Part shown: positions 11,837 to 24,815 of the stretch, in pieces
Position numbering within the stretch: the stretch's first letter is position 1
How the letters are laid out: every line of letters begins with the position of its first letter
From: Lophius americanus
Lineage: Eukaryota; Chordata; Actinopteri; Lophiiformes; Lophiidae
Assembly (NCBI GenBank): GCA_037951165.1
Contig: JBBDHG010000025.1
Span: forward strand, 192,001-256,000
Reading direction: 5' to 3'
DNA: 64,000 nt
Program-made: the position numbers and the translations under genes
The notes under the pieces: model-generated
What the model was told of the DNA's origin: nothing
The model's database searches: none
Seen by the model: the letters and a program-made list of their open reading frames with translations, nothing else

Positions 11837-12944
11837 CTGAAGGGAGAGCATTGAGTTTGAAACATGCTTCATTATGGAAAAAAAGCATAATCATAGGGGG
11901 CGGGGCCGGGGGCGGGGCAAAACAATTCTACATAACGCTACAAATGTTTTGTTTCTTTATCCGTGTCAACAAAAGTCAGACTGGAAAAAAAAAAAAAAGT
12001 GTCAAAGGATAAACGTGTCACTGGAAATATGAATAAATTAAGATTATCTGAACTCAAAAATGACTTTAAAAACATCACAGTTGAAAAAAAAATATGAAAA
12101 ACAAAAATGTGTTAAAGTCGATAAAGCAGAATAATTTAAAATAAGGTTGAAAAATACAAATAAAAATAAGCATGACGATAAGAATATTAAATATGTGTAT
12201 ATTCACATTTTGTTCACGAGTAACTAAGAAGAATAATCACTGAGGTGACGTGACTGTCAGAGGATTCAGACAGACAGATGGATCTCCATCATAAACGGGA
12301 GGTTGCAGGTTCGGTTCTACCTTGCGTGTCATGGGGCTGGTGGGCGCCGAGGCGCTGCTGTAGAGGCTGAGGGTGGAGTTGGACCTGCTCACAGTCAGAC
12401 CCTTGGAGGAGCTTCCTGTAGGAGACAAGTACTTCTCCTTGATCTTCAGGTTGGTCCTTCCTTTCACTGTCGGCGACACAGAAGGAGAATGTTAATATTT
12501 AAAAGTGGGATTTCTTCCTCCACCGCTGCGTCATTTATACAACATTACCAACAGAAGTCACTATAACATCACTAACGATAGACATTATGTTCAATCCATT
12601 AAAAACTGTTTATTTACAGCAGGATATGATGGCTTAAAATAAACAATATAGCTTAAAATTGAATATTAATCACATTAGATGATGATTGTTTTTCCATACA
12701 GCGGTAAAAAAAACATCTTTGTCCCCTTAAAAATCTGCACTCTGCTTTGTTAATCGAAATTAAGCCTGAAGAGGGATTTCATTTTAAGGCTGCTGTCGTT
12801 TGACAGAATGACCCCTGCTGACCTCTGCAGGGATCGTTCTTCACCAGGAACTCATCCAGAGCGGTCCATCCTCCGCCCACCCTGACCATCAATGTGCTGC
12901 GGAGGATACGGACCATCCGAAGCTGCTGGGAATCCCCAAACTGC

Positions 12945-13034
<90 letters not shown>

Positions 13035-16000
13035 GAAACACAGTGGAAATTACTCGTTTTAAAGAAATTGTGCTGTATATAACATCACAGGGGACCGCAC
13101 ATACATACATACAAGTCTAACAGCTCATTTATACTCCAGCGTCAGTTTCCATCAAGGCCCATATACTTGAATGTGTCCTTTATGTTGTCAACAGTACTGA
13201 AGAGCCAAAACTTTAAACTACAGCATATTTGGCGGTGGTACGTTGAAAACTCGAAAATATATTAAGCAGAGATTTTGAGAGTGCCACGGGGGGGCTGCCT
13301 GGGTGTGTGTGAGGGATCAGGCCATACAAGAGTAATTTACATAACCTGAAGTAGCTATGATGTCATGGCTGAGGCTATTTTGTGAGTGGTTATAATGTTT
13401 TGGCTGATCATCTAGTAGTTATGCCATAGCTGAGGCTACTTTTGCAGTGGTTATAATGTTTTGGCTAATCATAAAGTAGTTCTGACGTAAAAGCTGAAGC
13501 TATTTTGTTAGTGGTTATATTGTTTTGGCTGATCATCCAGCCAAAACATTATAACCGCTGACAAAATAGTGGTTATAAAAAAGCTGAGGCTTTTTTTTTT
13601 TTCAGTGGTTATAATGTTTGGAGTTCAATCAAAGGGATTGATTGAACAACGCAGGGGATCGGGGACTTCTTAGGGATAAAACCCCGGGGGACGAGGCCTA
13701 GTTTGATTTGCCTATTCATAAATATTTATCTACTCACCGACCAACGCTGAACTTCTCAGATATTATCTGATGTCATGCTGTCGGTTGTTGTTTTTTAAAA
13801 TCCGGACTAACTTGAAGCGTAAACAAATATAATTTTCTGCGGCGTGGGATAATAGTTTTTAATCGTAGATCAAATGGTTGATGACTCACCCGGTACCTGT
13901 TGGCACTGATCTGCTCCACCTGGAACCTCTTGGGACAGTTACACTGGGAAACCTGGCGACTCACCTGAAGGCGGGAAAATGAAGTCAGCGTCGCAAAAAA
14001 TGGATATATAATAATATGGATATATAATAATATGGATATATAATAATATGGATATATAATAATCGATAGAATAATTGTGTGTCGTACTTCTTCGTTGATC
14101 TGATCTGCGTCCAGCGTCCTCCTGTAGGGGTCTCTGCTGGGGTGGAGGGCGCTCACGAACTCGTAGTAGTCGATGAAGCCGTCGCCGTTCGTGTCGAAGA
14201 TGTTCGCCACCGCGTTCATCTCCAGAGGGTTGGTGGGGAATTCTGCCGGAGACGGTTTCAGATCAGAGACGGTGTCAGACATTTTTCCTTTGAAACACGT
14301 TTGAAATCTATTCTAAAAAAAAAAAAAATCTATTCTATTTTGAAGAATAAATCAAAAGTTGTGTCTTTATTTGATTGTAACTGGAGGAGAAGTTGAAGTT
14401 CTGCTTGGAGTTTGGTTTCTTTAAACAGACGAACATCTGTGGACGGTTCAGTCAGGAGGACTATCCCTTTGCACACTCAAGGTCATTTTCTTATCCTCAT
14501 CTTCTACACATAGAAGTCTGGGTTCATCCTTTCACTACCTGATATCATCTGTTCTCTTCTCCACCTTCTCCTCCTCCGCTCCACACAGCTGATGAAGATG
14601 ATGGGAGTATAAAACAGCTGAAAAATGACCCCAAATGAATTCTTACGTCCATCTATAATCACTGGATGAGGATAAAAACATCTTCTTCTTCTCCTCCTGC
14701 CTGAAGCTCCACCTCCAGCATCCTTCTACCAGTAGATCCACTATCTCTCCTCTTCTTCACGGGTCAGAACCATCTCAATCTGTCCTCTCTGACTTTGTCT
14801 CCAGGACGTCTAACCTGGACTGTCCCTCTGATGTCTCCCCTTCTCCTGAATCCCATGCTCCGTCGTTTTCTAGATGGATGGAAACCCTGAACGGATTGAC
14901 GAGTCGGCGTTTCTTACTGGAGGCGAGGACGTAATCCACAAACTCCTTCTGGCTGATGCGTCCATCCTGGTCTCGGTCGATGCTGCGGAACACGTCCAAG
15001 ATGCGAGACTTCAAGTGACTGATCCAGAGCATGTAACGCTTCCGCCAAATGTTGAAGTCAAAGTTCGCAAATTCTTCCATCTGAAATGCAAAATATGACC
15101 ATTTTTATATCAGTTATTACAAAAACCGCCGATTTTGTTTTCGGGTCATTCAAAGATTTTCTCAGGACTATAAGAACCTCTTTGAGCGCCTGATGGTGTT
15201 GTTCCAGATGTTTCTGTCTCGCCACAGCCAGGAGCCACAGTTTCTGCCACTGACCGACCAGCTGACTGAGCTCTGGGGTCTGGGGGTCAAGGTGCTCCAG
15301 GGGAACGGGTACGACCGGCTGCAGCTTCAGGGCGCTCCTCCTCTCTGGATGGACAAACATCAACATGGGAGTCTGTGGATCATCTCAACCCGGCGAACAT
15401 CTACCTCACTCGTCACTAAAAGTGAGACGTCGCCATGATCTTCACGCCGGTGGTACATTCATCTAGGGGAGGGGCTTACTTGTGAGCGGCTGTTTGCAGG
15501 GGGAAACCCGTTGTTTGGAGACGCTCTTGTTCTTGCAGGACTTTGTTGCTTGTTCAACCTCTGGGAACTTTTTGTTCAACTCCTCCATGAAGACCTGCAG
15601 AGAGGAATAATCAGCGATAGAAAGCGAGAACAAAGATACTCTTTCAGGGTCATTAATCTCTCTGTCGCCTCCAACCGGCTCTCAGTGTATTCACGTCTGG
15701 GTCCGACTCTGGCGCCGAGATATGGAAGAGGAATTTTTACCCGTTGTGAGCCGGCATTCAAGCTCAGAACCTCAGACGGGCCCCGAGGCAGAAAACACCT
15801 TCTACATTTGAATTCAGTTATATTAGATGTCATCCTCCTTATTCTTCAACGCTTTATTTTACTATTTTAATGTTTTGCGTTGTTTTATGGGATGCCATCT
15901 TTTAATTATTTTTGTTTCATTGCTTTCTCCATTTGATGTTACGTTTCTTGTATATTTCTTTTCATCGATTTTTGCTTAATTTTCACCATCTTTATGGTAA

Positions 16001-19000
16001 TTTTCGTAGTTATTGTTATTATATTGTTATTTTTATTGTTATTTTATTGTTATTGTCGTATCTCGTGTCTTTTTTTCTCTTGTCTTTCAAATCTTTCGAC
16101 TGAAGACGCTACAATTGTTTGGTCGTAGTTTTAGCAGTTTAAAACATTTGTCGCCTCCGCCTAGAAAGTGGTTTTACCCAGGCTGGTTTGTTTGTTTGTT
16201 TGTTTGTTTGTTTGTTTGTTTGTCAGAAAGATTACAGAAAATCTAAGGGACGGATTTGCATGAAATTTCCCCCAGACGCGTCAGGAGGGATGACGTGAAT
16301 TCAAAATAACGATTTGTTAAAAAGGATCTGGGTCAAGATCTGGGTCGGTCTGATCAGATCTGATCAGGTCTCAACCTGACATCCATCATCCATCATCCAT
16401 CATCCATCCATCCAATAACCATTGATCCATCCATGTGCCCATCTATCTGTTCAGCCATTCATCCATCCATCCATCCATCATTGATCCATCATCCATCCAT
16501 CTGTCCATCCATCATCAATCCATCCATCCATCCATCCATGTGTCCATCTATCTGTTCAGCCATTCATCCATCCACGCATTCCATCTGTCCATCCATCCAT
16601 CCATCTGTCCATCCATCATCAATCCGTCCATCCATCCATCTGTCCATCCATCCATCCATCTGTCCATCCATCATCAATCCATCCATCCATCTGTCCATTC
16701 ATCCATCCACACATTCCATCTATCCATCCATCTGTCCATCCAGCCATCCATCCATCCATCCATCATTGATCCATCCAGCCATCCATCCATCCATCCATCA
16801 TTGATCCATCCATCTGTCCATTCATCCATCCACACATTCCATCTGTCCATCCAGCCATCCATCCATCCTTCCATCATTGATCCATCCATCCAACCATCTG
16901 TCCATCTTTCCATCCATCCATCTGTCCATCCATCATCCATCCATCTGTCCATCCATTCATCTGTCCATCTATCTGTCCATCTATCTGGACCCAGGTTCTG
17001 TCGGGTCCTGGCGGAGTCTTTCTAGTTTGAACAGAATCTATATATTAGTGTGATTTTCTCTCGACTGTTGAGGCTTTGGTACATTTGTTTGACATTTCAG
17101 TGAAAAGGTATTTTCCCACGATCCCGCAGAAAGAACGGAGGAGGAGCTTTCTCACAGAACCTGAGCCCCGCCCCCACTCTGCTATGTTTGTAAAGGCTCT
17201 GACACTAGTTCACACTGAAGAAGTTCTGCCTGATGACGGGTCGGACACCTGAGAACATCTGCTGGAGAGAAGCAGCGGCATCAGAATCATCAGGAAGCGG
17301 GTTTTAGAAAGTCAACAGTCAAGAACCTTTTAACCGTCAGTAAACGAACGAGGTGGAGTCAATAAACGCAGAAGAAGGAAGCAGGCCGCCAATCATGTTC
17401 TGACTAAACTTAGCTCAAAACACACACGCCCTCTGAGCCAACGGCGAGCACAGAGGGCGTGACTGACTCTTACGTAACTCACAAACAAAGCCGCCGTTTG
17501 CTCACCAACTCACAGACAGCGGGAAATTGGTTTGAGGCGATGTAGAACTGTGGGCCTGTTTGGACTCAAGCCAGTTTATATTTGTGCTGAGGGGGAAAGA
17601 CAGTTGGTTGTTGACTCTCTTCGCCGGGTCATCATCGACACTGACGATGCTTTGGGTTGTTGATGCGAGGCTTCGGAGAAGAATTCTGACCCAAAGGGAT
17701 TATCTTGAGCTCATAGGAAAAGAGAAGCCGTACCGCGTGCTGCTCGATCAGTTCTTGGTTCTGCTCTGTGGTCTCAGCCGGGGGTTCTTGGTCTCGGACG
17801 CTCAGGGCTTCCTCCGCTGAGGAGATCCAGTCCAGGAGCCTCTGGACTTCCTCTCTCTCCGCCTCCAGCGCCGCCAGGGTGGCTTCGATCTTCTGGCCCT
17901 GCTGCTGAGCCCAGGTCCAAACCTGACCCAGAAGACATGGCAGGGGAGGAAGTTCAGTCAGAACTTATAAGAAAAACCCTCCAGATAAAGTCGGACTCTG
18001 TCTTCTGTCAGCTGCACTTTCAATTGTAATAAAAGGAATTATTAATTTTAGAGTTATTAAAGTGGATTTAGTTCTACTTGACTTTGAAATTATGAGGAAA
18101 TCCATTTCCTGTCCACGTCAAGCAAAAGTCAACGCATCACAGTACACAGTGTGAGAGAGATTAGTGGGTCCCTAACAAAAACCGCCGGTTCCCCTGGAGA
18201 CCCACCTCCTCATAGCGGGTCTTGGTTACGCTGATCCAGGATTTGATGGTGATTGTTGAGTCGGGATGGCAGGAGGCCAGGATCTCCTCGCCCAGACAGC
18301 AGATGTTCTGCAACTCCATGGCCTGGTCCTGCAAGGAAGCCATGGATTCCTTTAGAGGGGGGAGGAAAAAAATAAATATTATTATGACCACGGAATTCAT
18401 TAAAAAACAAAAAAAACACCGTTTATTTAGTAAGAGGATGGAATTTATGCAAAACCAGGGAACGGTCGCTGGAGTCCAGACGGATGGAAGCCCAAAGCAT
18501 TCGTCAAGGATGTTTTGCATAAATGAAGAACGAAAGCTCCATGGCGATCGGAAACCATCGTTCGGTCCGATCGAGGACGATGACAACTGGTTCGCCGGGC
18601 AATGAGCCAAAGTCTGTGGGTTCTGGGTGGAAACTGAACCGGATGGTTCTTTCTCTTGATACCTGAAATAATCATTACTGCCCCCTGAAGTTCCTGAGCG
18701 CTGGAAGCTTCGCTGACTACTGAACAGGACAAACTCCAGAATCTGCAACGAACAAACAAGGGGAGAACTCTGGTCCACTCGCTGCAGAGAAGAATTTGGC
18801 TCAGTTCTGAGCCAGAAAAGTAACTTTACGCTGCCAAGATTCAAACTTGATTACACACAGATGACAGTCAAGATGTTCTACGTTTCCAGTCATTTAGTTC
18901 TCCCCGAATCAACATCAGAGATCTCACAAATAAGTAGTGCAGTGTGTATCAACAGAACCTCTGAAAATGAGATAAAACTGTTCATTAATAATATTAATAT

Positions 19001-22000
19001 TATTGTCATTATCGTTCTATCGTCATTATTGTTATTTAATCCAGTCATAGAAAACTACAAAACTATTACGTGGATCACTTTCAAAATTTCACACCCAAAT
19101 AGACTTTAGTGCGAGGAAGAACTGGATGGATTTTGGGAAAGGTCAGCTGCATATTACCGCCACTAGGGGGAGATTTGTCCAAAAGTTTTGGGGCCGTATT
19201 TCCTCAACTGTTGGTCCGATTTAGTCCAAGTTTGGTGTTTCTGAATCGACTCGACGAGATTTATCATTGTATAAAACACGTTTTCCTCTAAGAGTTCATA
19301 TTTTATTCACTAGGGGGCGCTTTTCTAAGAACAGACACTGTTTTTGAACGTTTTTCAGCTTTTATTAACTCGAGGTGTTCAGTTCCGGGGATGACAGCGT
19401 AGGCCTAATCATTATTACTATTATACTTACTTACTCCTTCTTTATTTATATATATACAACATAAACAACATAAAGAGGTTTTTGTTGGGTATAATTGAGC
19501 TTAAAGGTTCCTTTAAAATGACATGTGTTTGACATTTCAGTGTAAATGTAATTAAACTTCTACTTAAACTTCTACTACGTACTGACAGCCTCGGCTGTTA
19601 ATTAACAGTTTTTTAATTGGGACGACGTAGGAAGCGTCCGGTATGTGGAATTATTGGCCACCAGTCAGAATCCAGAACTCCCTCAGCCTCACATTTTCTT
19701 TCCTCCTGTGTCACATGTTGGAGGTTTTGTGGATAAACGTCCGAGAAGAAACTGAGGAAAGGTCAGAGCGGCCGACCGTTAGCCGGATGAACGGGTTCAA
19801 GCATGAGAGCAAATATCCACCCGGCTTAACGGACCTCTTAATAATGAAGCCTTACAGCGCCGACCTGTTGTTCCCTGTTAGACCCTGACCTTTGACCTTC
19901 TCACAAGCAGACAGGAAAGGACAAATAGCGTGAGCCCCAGAGGGTTCGATAAACTGACCTTGTGTTGTTTGTGGAAAGCAAGCAGGACTTCCTCCTCTTC
20001 CTCCGGTATCACCCCGTATTTCAGGACCCTCTCCGCCTCGGCGAGTCGTTCCATGAAGGAGTGGACCACGCCGTCAAACTTCTCCGCCTGAAGAGAATGA
20101 AGACAAGGAATCAGAGAGGAGTGAGGATTGGTCCTTATGTTACACTTAGATAATAAAGACGCAGGTTTTTATTTCTTATTATACGTATGACCGCGGCTTC
20201 CATCCACCTGACTTTCACATGTGGGCGTTTTGTCCTCGTAAGCCTCCCTGATGACTTTTCCAGGCGAGCAGCACAAGTCAGAGACACTAATTCTTATTTT
20301 TGTAGACAACTGTCGGCAGGATTTACTGCATCCTGACAGCTTCAATCCAAAAATACTAAAATATAAAAACTATCAGAAGTTAAAGTGGAAACAGAGGAGC
20401 CCCTCGCGGCGGCGTTTTCCAAGAAGCGTTACGGTCGGGGCCAAATTTGCAAAGACAACTGGATTACTTTCCAATTTCCTCCAAAACAGCTGCCGAAAAA
20501 ACACGGGGGTTTAATCATTTATCTCGTTTGTACGGCTGTACCTATGAAGAAAAGCCTCAACGCAGGTAGAGTTCGTGCTGGCTTCCTGCCAAACTCAATC
20601 TCCAGTCAGATATTTTATTCCTGGAATATTTGGCGGAGGGCGATTTCCTACATGGAGGCCAACATCTTTACGGCCTCACCAAAGGAGGTCATACAGGGTC
20701 ACCATCATCTGTCCAGCCACCTAATACGTTTATCTCCTCAAGAACCACAGGACAGAATTGCGATGTCGGGTAGATGTGCGATGAAGATGAAGAACAAATA
20801 CACCACTCAAAAAAAAATAACGGGGAAACTTAAAACACAGATCTGGATGAAATATTCCAGTTGAAAATCTTTATTGATTACATCGTGTCATTTGTAAAGA
20901 ACCCATGGGGGACCCGTCATGAACCCATAGTGGACTGGACTTAGGATCAAACTCAAAATCAAAAGTGGAAAAATGAGATCCCAGGCTTCCTGAACACAAC
21001 TCATAACGTGGCTCACTAGGTGTAACTGACTTGGAGTGACACTGTGATGATTATACGTTCCCTTTGTTTTTTTGAGTGGTGTACATTGTAACAGCTCTTA
21101 GTTCATAAAAGTTCATGACTTTACTTTAATTGAAAATTTCACCTTTTCTCCCCACATTTCAACACAACTTTCTGAACCGTCTTGTTACGTACGTTCTTAT
21201 ATCCCCGAAACGTCGGGGACATTGTGGAATCGTCATCGCCGCCGCAGATCGTACGTGTTAACGCGATAACTCAAGAGCTATACCGTGGATCGTTTTCTAA
21301 TTTGAATACCCACATAGACCTCAGAGTGAGGAAGAACTGGAGTGATTTTTGAAAAAGTTTGGTTGTACTTTTACAAACACTAGTCGGAGTTCAATGTTTG
21401 AACAGAACCTTTACGTAGAGAACATATGAGAGTCTGAACGTTTTCACTTCTGTTTGAATAAACCAGGCCGACTGACCGCAAGGATTTATCCCCTAAAATG
21501 CACCAGATCCCCTGCATTGTACAAACAATCCCCCTGATTGAACTCCCTAAATTAAATGTGAATGACCTCAGTATTTTTAAAAGAAAAACTCCATAAAGTC
21601 AGTAAAATATACAGTAAAATAGGACACATGATAGATTCCCTTAAGACGATCGATTTGTACCAAAGTATGGACTAAATCGGATAAACGATTAAGAAATGAC
21701 GGCCCAAATACTTTGGCGATGAAGCTCCCTCTAGTGTCGGAAATATACAACTAACCTTTCAACCCAGTTCTTCCTCACACTAAGGTCTATTTGGGTATCA
21801 AATTTGATCCATGAAACAGTTTTTGTGTTATCCTAAAACAAAGGATCTGAGGAGAAAAGGATCTGTGGAGGACGAGTCCATAATTTACTTTTCCAGGATT
21901 TTTTTTCTTAACGAAGATTAACTAAGGACTTTGTTTAAGAACAGGAAAGTTTAAATAAATGGACACTTCGCATCATTTTTTAAAGATTTTTGCACCTAGT

Positions 22001-24746
22001 CTAAGGAAACCGACCCGATCATGAAATGTTATTTTGTTTTCCTGTCATTTCTGGCAAAGAAATATCTTCTGGATTGATGAAGACGATGATTTCTGAGAGC
22101 TACCTGCTGAAGCGCCGCCTCCAGTCGGTCCTGTTTGCTGACTGACAGTTTGCACACAGACTCCCAGCGTCCCTCCAGCTCCTCCATCTGCTCCTGCAGC
22201 CAGTGAGCATCGGCTGTGCTGCTCCTGGTCAGATCCCTGACTGAGCGCTTCAGGGTCTTGATGCATCCGGCTCGCTTCCCCAACTCCTTCTGGAACGCCT
22301 GAGGACAGGAAACACCTACTTTAGGAAGTGAACTTTTGCTACAAGACAGAAAAGTTAAGGAAAGCAGCACAAAAAATGTCAAAACTTTTTTTTGAGACCT
22401 TTAAATTATCTGTTAGATTTTCATTTATCCACCAAAACCTGATGTAAGCAACCAGACACCTGCAGTGCACGTCTAATCCACCAGGGGGCAGAAAGAAGCC
22501 CTTCTGGTGCCTTTTAACAACTGTTAAATTAATCAACTCCTATAGTAGAACCATCTTAAAAATGTTTAATCAGATTTGATCCATCACCGTATTTATGAAC
22601 ATTAATCTGAAACAAAATACAATTTTTATTGTTTATATTTATCAACGGTTTGAATGTCAAAGAGGCTATTTAAAATAATTTTCTTCCACTAAAACTGACC
22701 TTCAGAGAAGAAACACACCATAATTTTATTATGAAAAGTGTATTATAAATAACGTCATTAATTCATATTGAGTTTAATGGCTTAAAAACTTTCTGTGTTC
22801 TTTGTGTTTTTCTTTTAATCAAAATTTAAAAAAAAAACGTAAATAAAATAAATAACCAAATTGATCATATATAACACAAAAAACCTCATAAATGCAAAAA
22901 GTAATTTCTTTCATGCATCAAAAAGTTAAATAAAGCCTCTAGTTTGAAAAAAAAATTGAATTTCTTGCTTTAAAGGGCCGATCTGAAGAAATTATTACCA
23001 GTAAATTCGGTAAAAAAGAAAATGCCTTCAGATCGAGGTCATGACTTTCATTTAAAAATAAAGAATAATGTGTTAGAAATAAAGGAGAATGCGTTTAAGA
23101 GTGTGTTAGAAATAAAGGAGAATGCGTTTAAGAGTGTGTGATGGCGTCACACCTTGTGTTTGTCGATCAGGTTGTGCACCATGTCTTTATCTCCACCCAC
23201 AGGAGCGTCCTCCGCCAGCTGGGGCTCGGCCCGGTACAGCCAGTCGTTCAGGGCCTGCAGAGCGTCGGTGAATCTACCTGAGAACAACAGCGCCTCCTCC
23301 AGCTTGTGCTGCCTGAGGGACAGCAAAGCACTCTGGGTAAATCTCCAAAATCCGATTTTCAAAAAGAATTAAAAAAATTTTTTTTAAGTGTTTGGTATAA
23401 ATGTGAAGTGCACCAAACCTCTCCACAGCCTTTCCGTTGATGGTGTCCCACTCATCCTTGAGCTCAGCCAGCAGGTTTTCCAGATGCTGCCTATCATGGC
23501 TGCTCTGAGCTCGTTCTTGAAGGCCGCGTCCGTTCTTCCACGTGGCGTCGTACATCGGCCTCTTTGACCTCAGCAGTTTCTGGAACTCCTGATGACAAAG
23601 TTCGTGATCAGCCACCACATTTTTGCTGCGCTTAAAACCTAAAACGGAAACGTTTCGCTCAGTCATGCGATGCTCACTGCACCTTCTGTTCGATCAGCTG
23701 TTGCTTGATCTCCTCGTGAGACACGGCGATCTTTTTGTGCGTGTCCAGCGTCTGCTCCACCTCCATCATCCAGTCCACCAGCAGGCGCCACGACTCGTTG
23801 AACTGAACCGGGAGAAATTAAGACGGATGTAATTTTTTTTTATCAAGAAAGAACCATTTCTAAGATATAAGTCCCTCCTGTCTCTGGAGAAGGTCTGGAG
23901 AAGGTCTGGAGAAGGTCCTCCATGCCTTCATTCCATCTCCTCTGGACTCCAGGTGAAGCCAAAGATCACTTTCAGGCCCGGTTTCAGCCTCCCTTCGCTG
24001 GTTACCAGTTAATCTTAATCTGAGGCTGCACAATCAGAACCATCTCAAAACACATCTTTGGGTTTCCACGTGGTCACCCACCTGTTTGGCGTTCTTCCTG
24101 ACCTCCTCCAGCGACCTGCCTCGCTCTGAAGCGCGCTGCTGTAACTTCTTGCAGCGGTCCTGGACGGTGGTGATGAGGTTATGGATGACATCACAGTCCT
24201 CCTTCCTGCTCAGCTCCGTGAGTCTAAGGGCGCTGATCTCCACCGCGCTCTTCTTCTCGCCGTAGACGTTCACCTCGTTCACCAGCGTCTGCACAGGTAG
24301 AAGAAAGTCAAGAACCAAAGGTGATGAGTTCAAGTTCTAAGACTCTGGATGTGGAGGCGGGAGATGATGAACACCCTCTAAAAAAAAAAAATGAATCACT
24401 GCATAATTTAAGTTTAATTACTTATTTGATTTTAATTGATTCATCAAATTTTGAAAAAATATTATATTTATATATATGATATAATATAATATATATAATA
24501 TTATTACAATATATATTATATTATAATATATATAATATTAAAAGAATATTATATATATTATATTACGATTTTTTTATTTATTTATATTATATTAAAATAA
24601 TATATGTATATATATGTAATATATATATTATTCTAATATGTATAATATTATAATAATATTATATATATCATTTTATAATAATATATATATCTATATTCTA
24701 ATTATATTATCATAATCTATATCTTGATATATATATATCTTATAAA

Positions 24747-24815
<69 letters not shown>

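Noticed and set aside
16433..17025. Long HPSI-repeat and WMDG-repeat frames
   Set aside because: They are translations of the ATCC tetranucleotide array.
18161..18844. 227-residue minus-strand frame around exon 29
   Set aside because: Only the 48 codons of exon 29 within 18206-18349 match the family; the rest is intron read-through.
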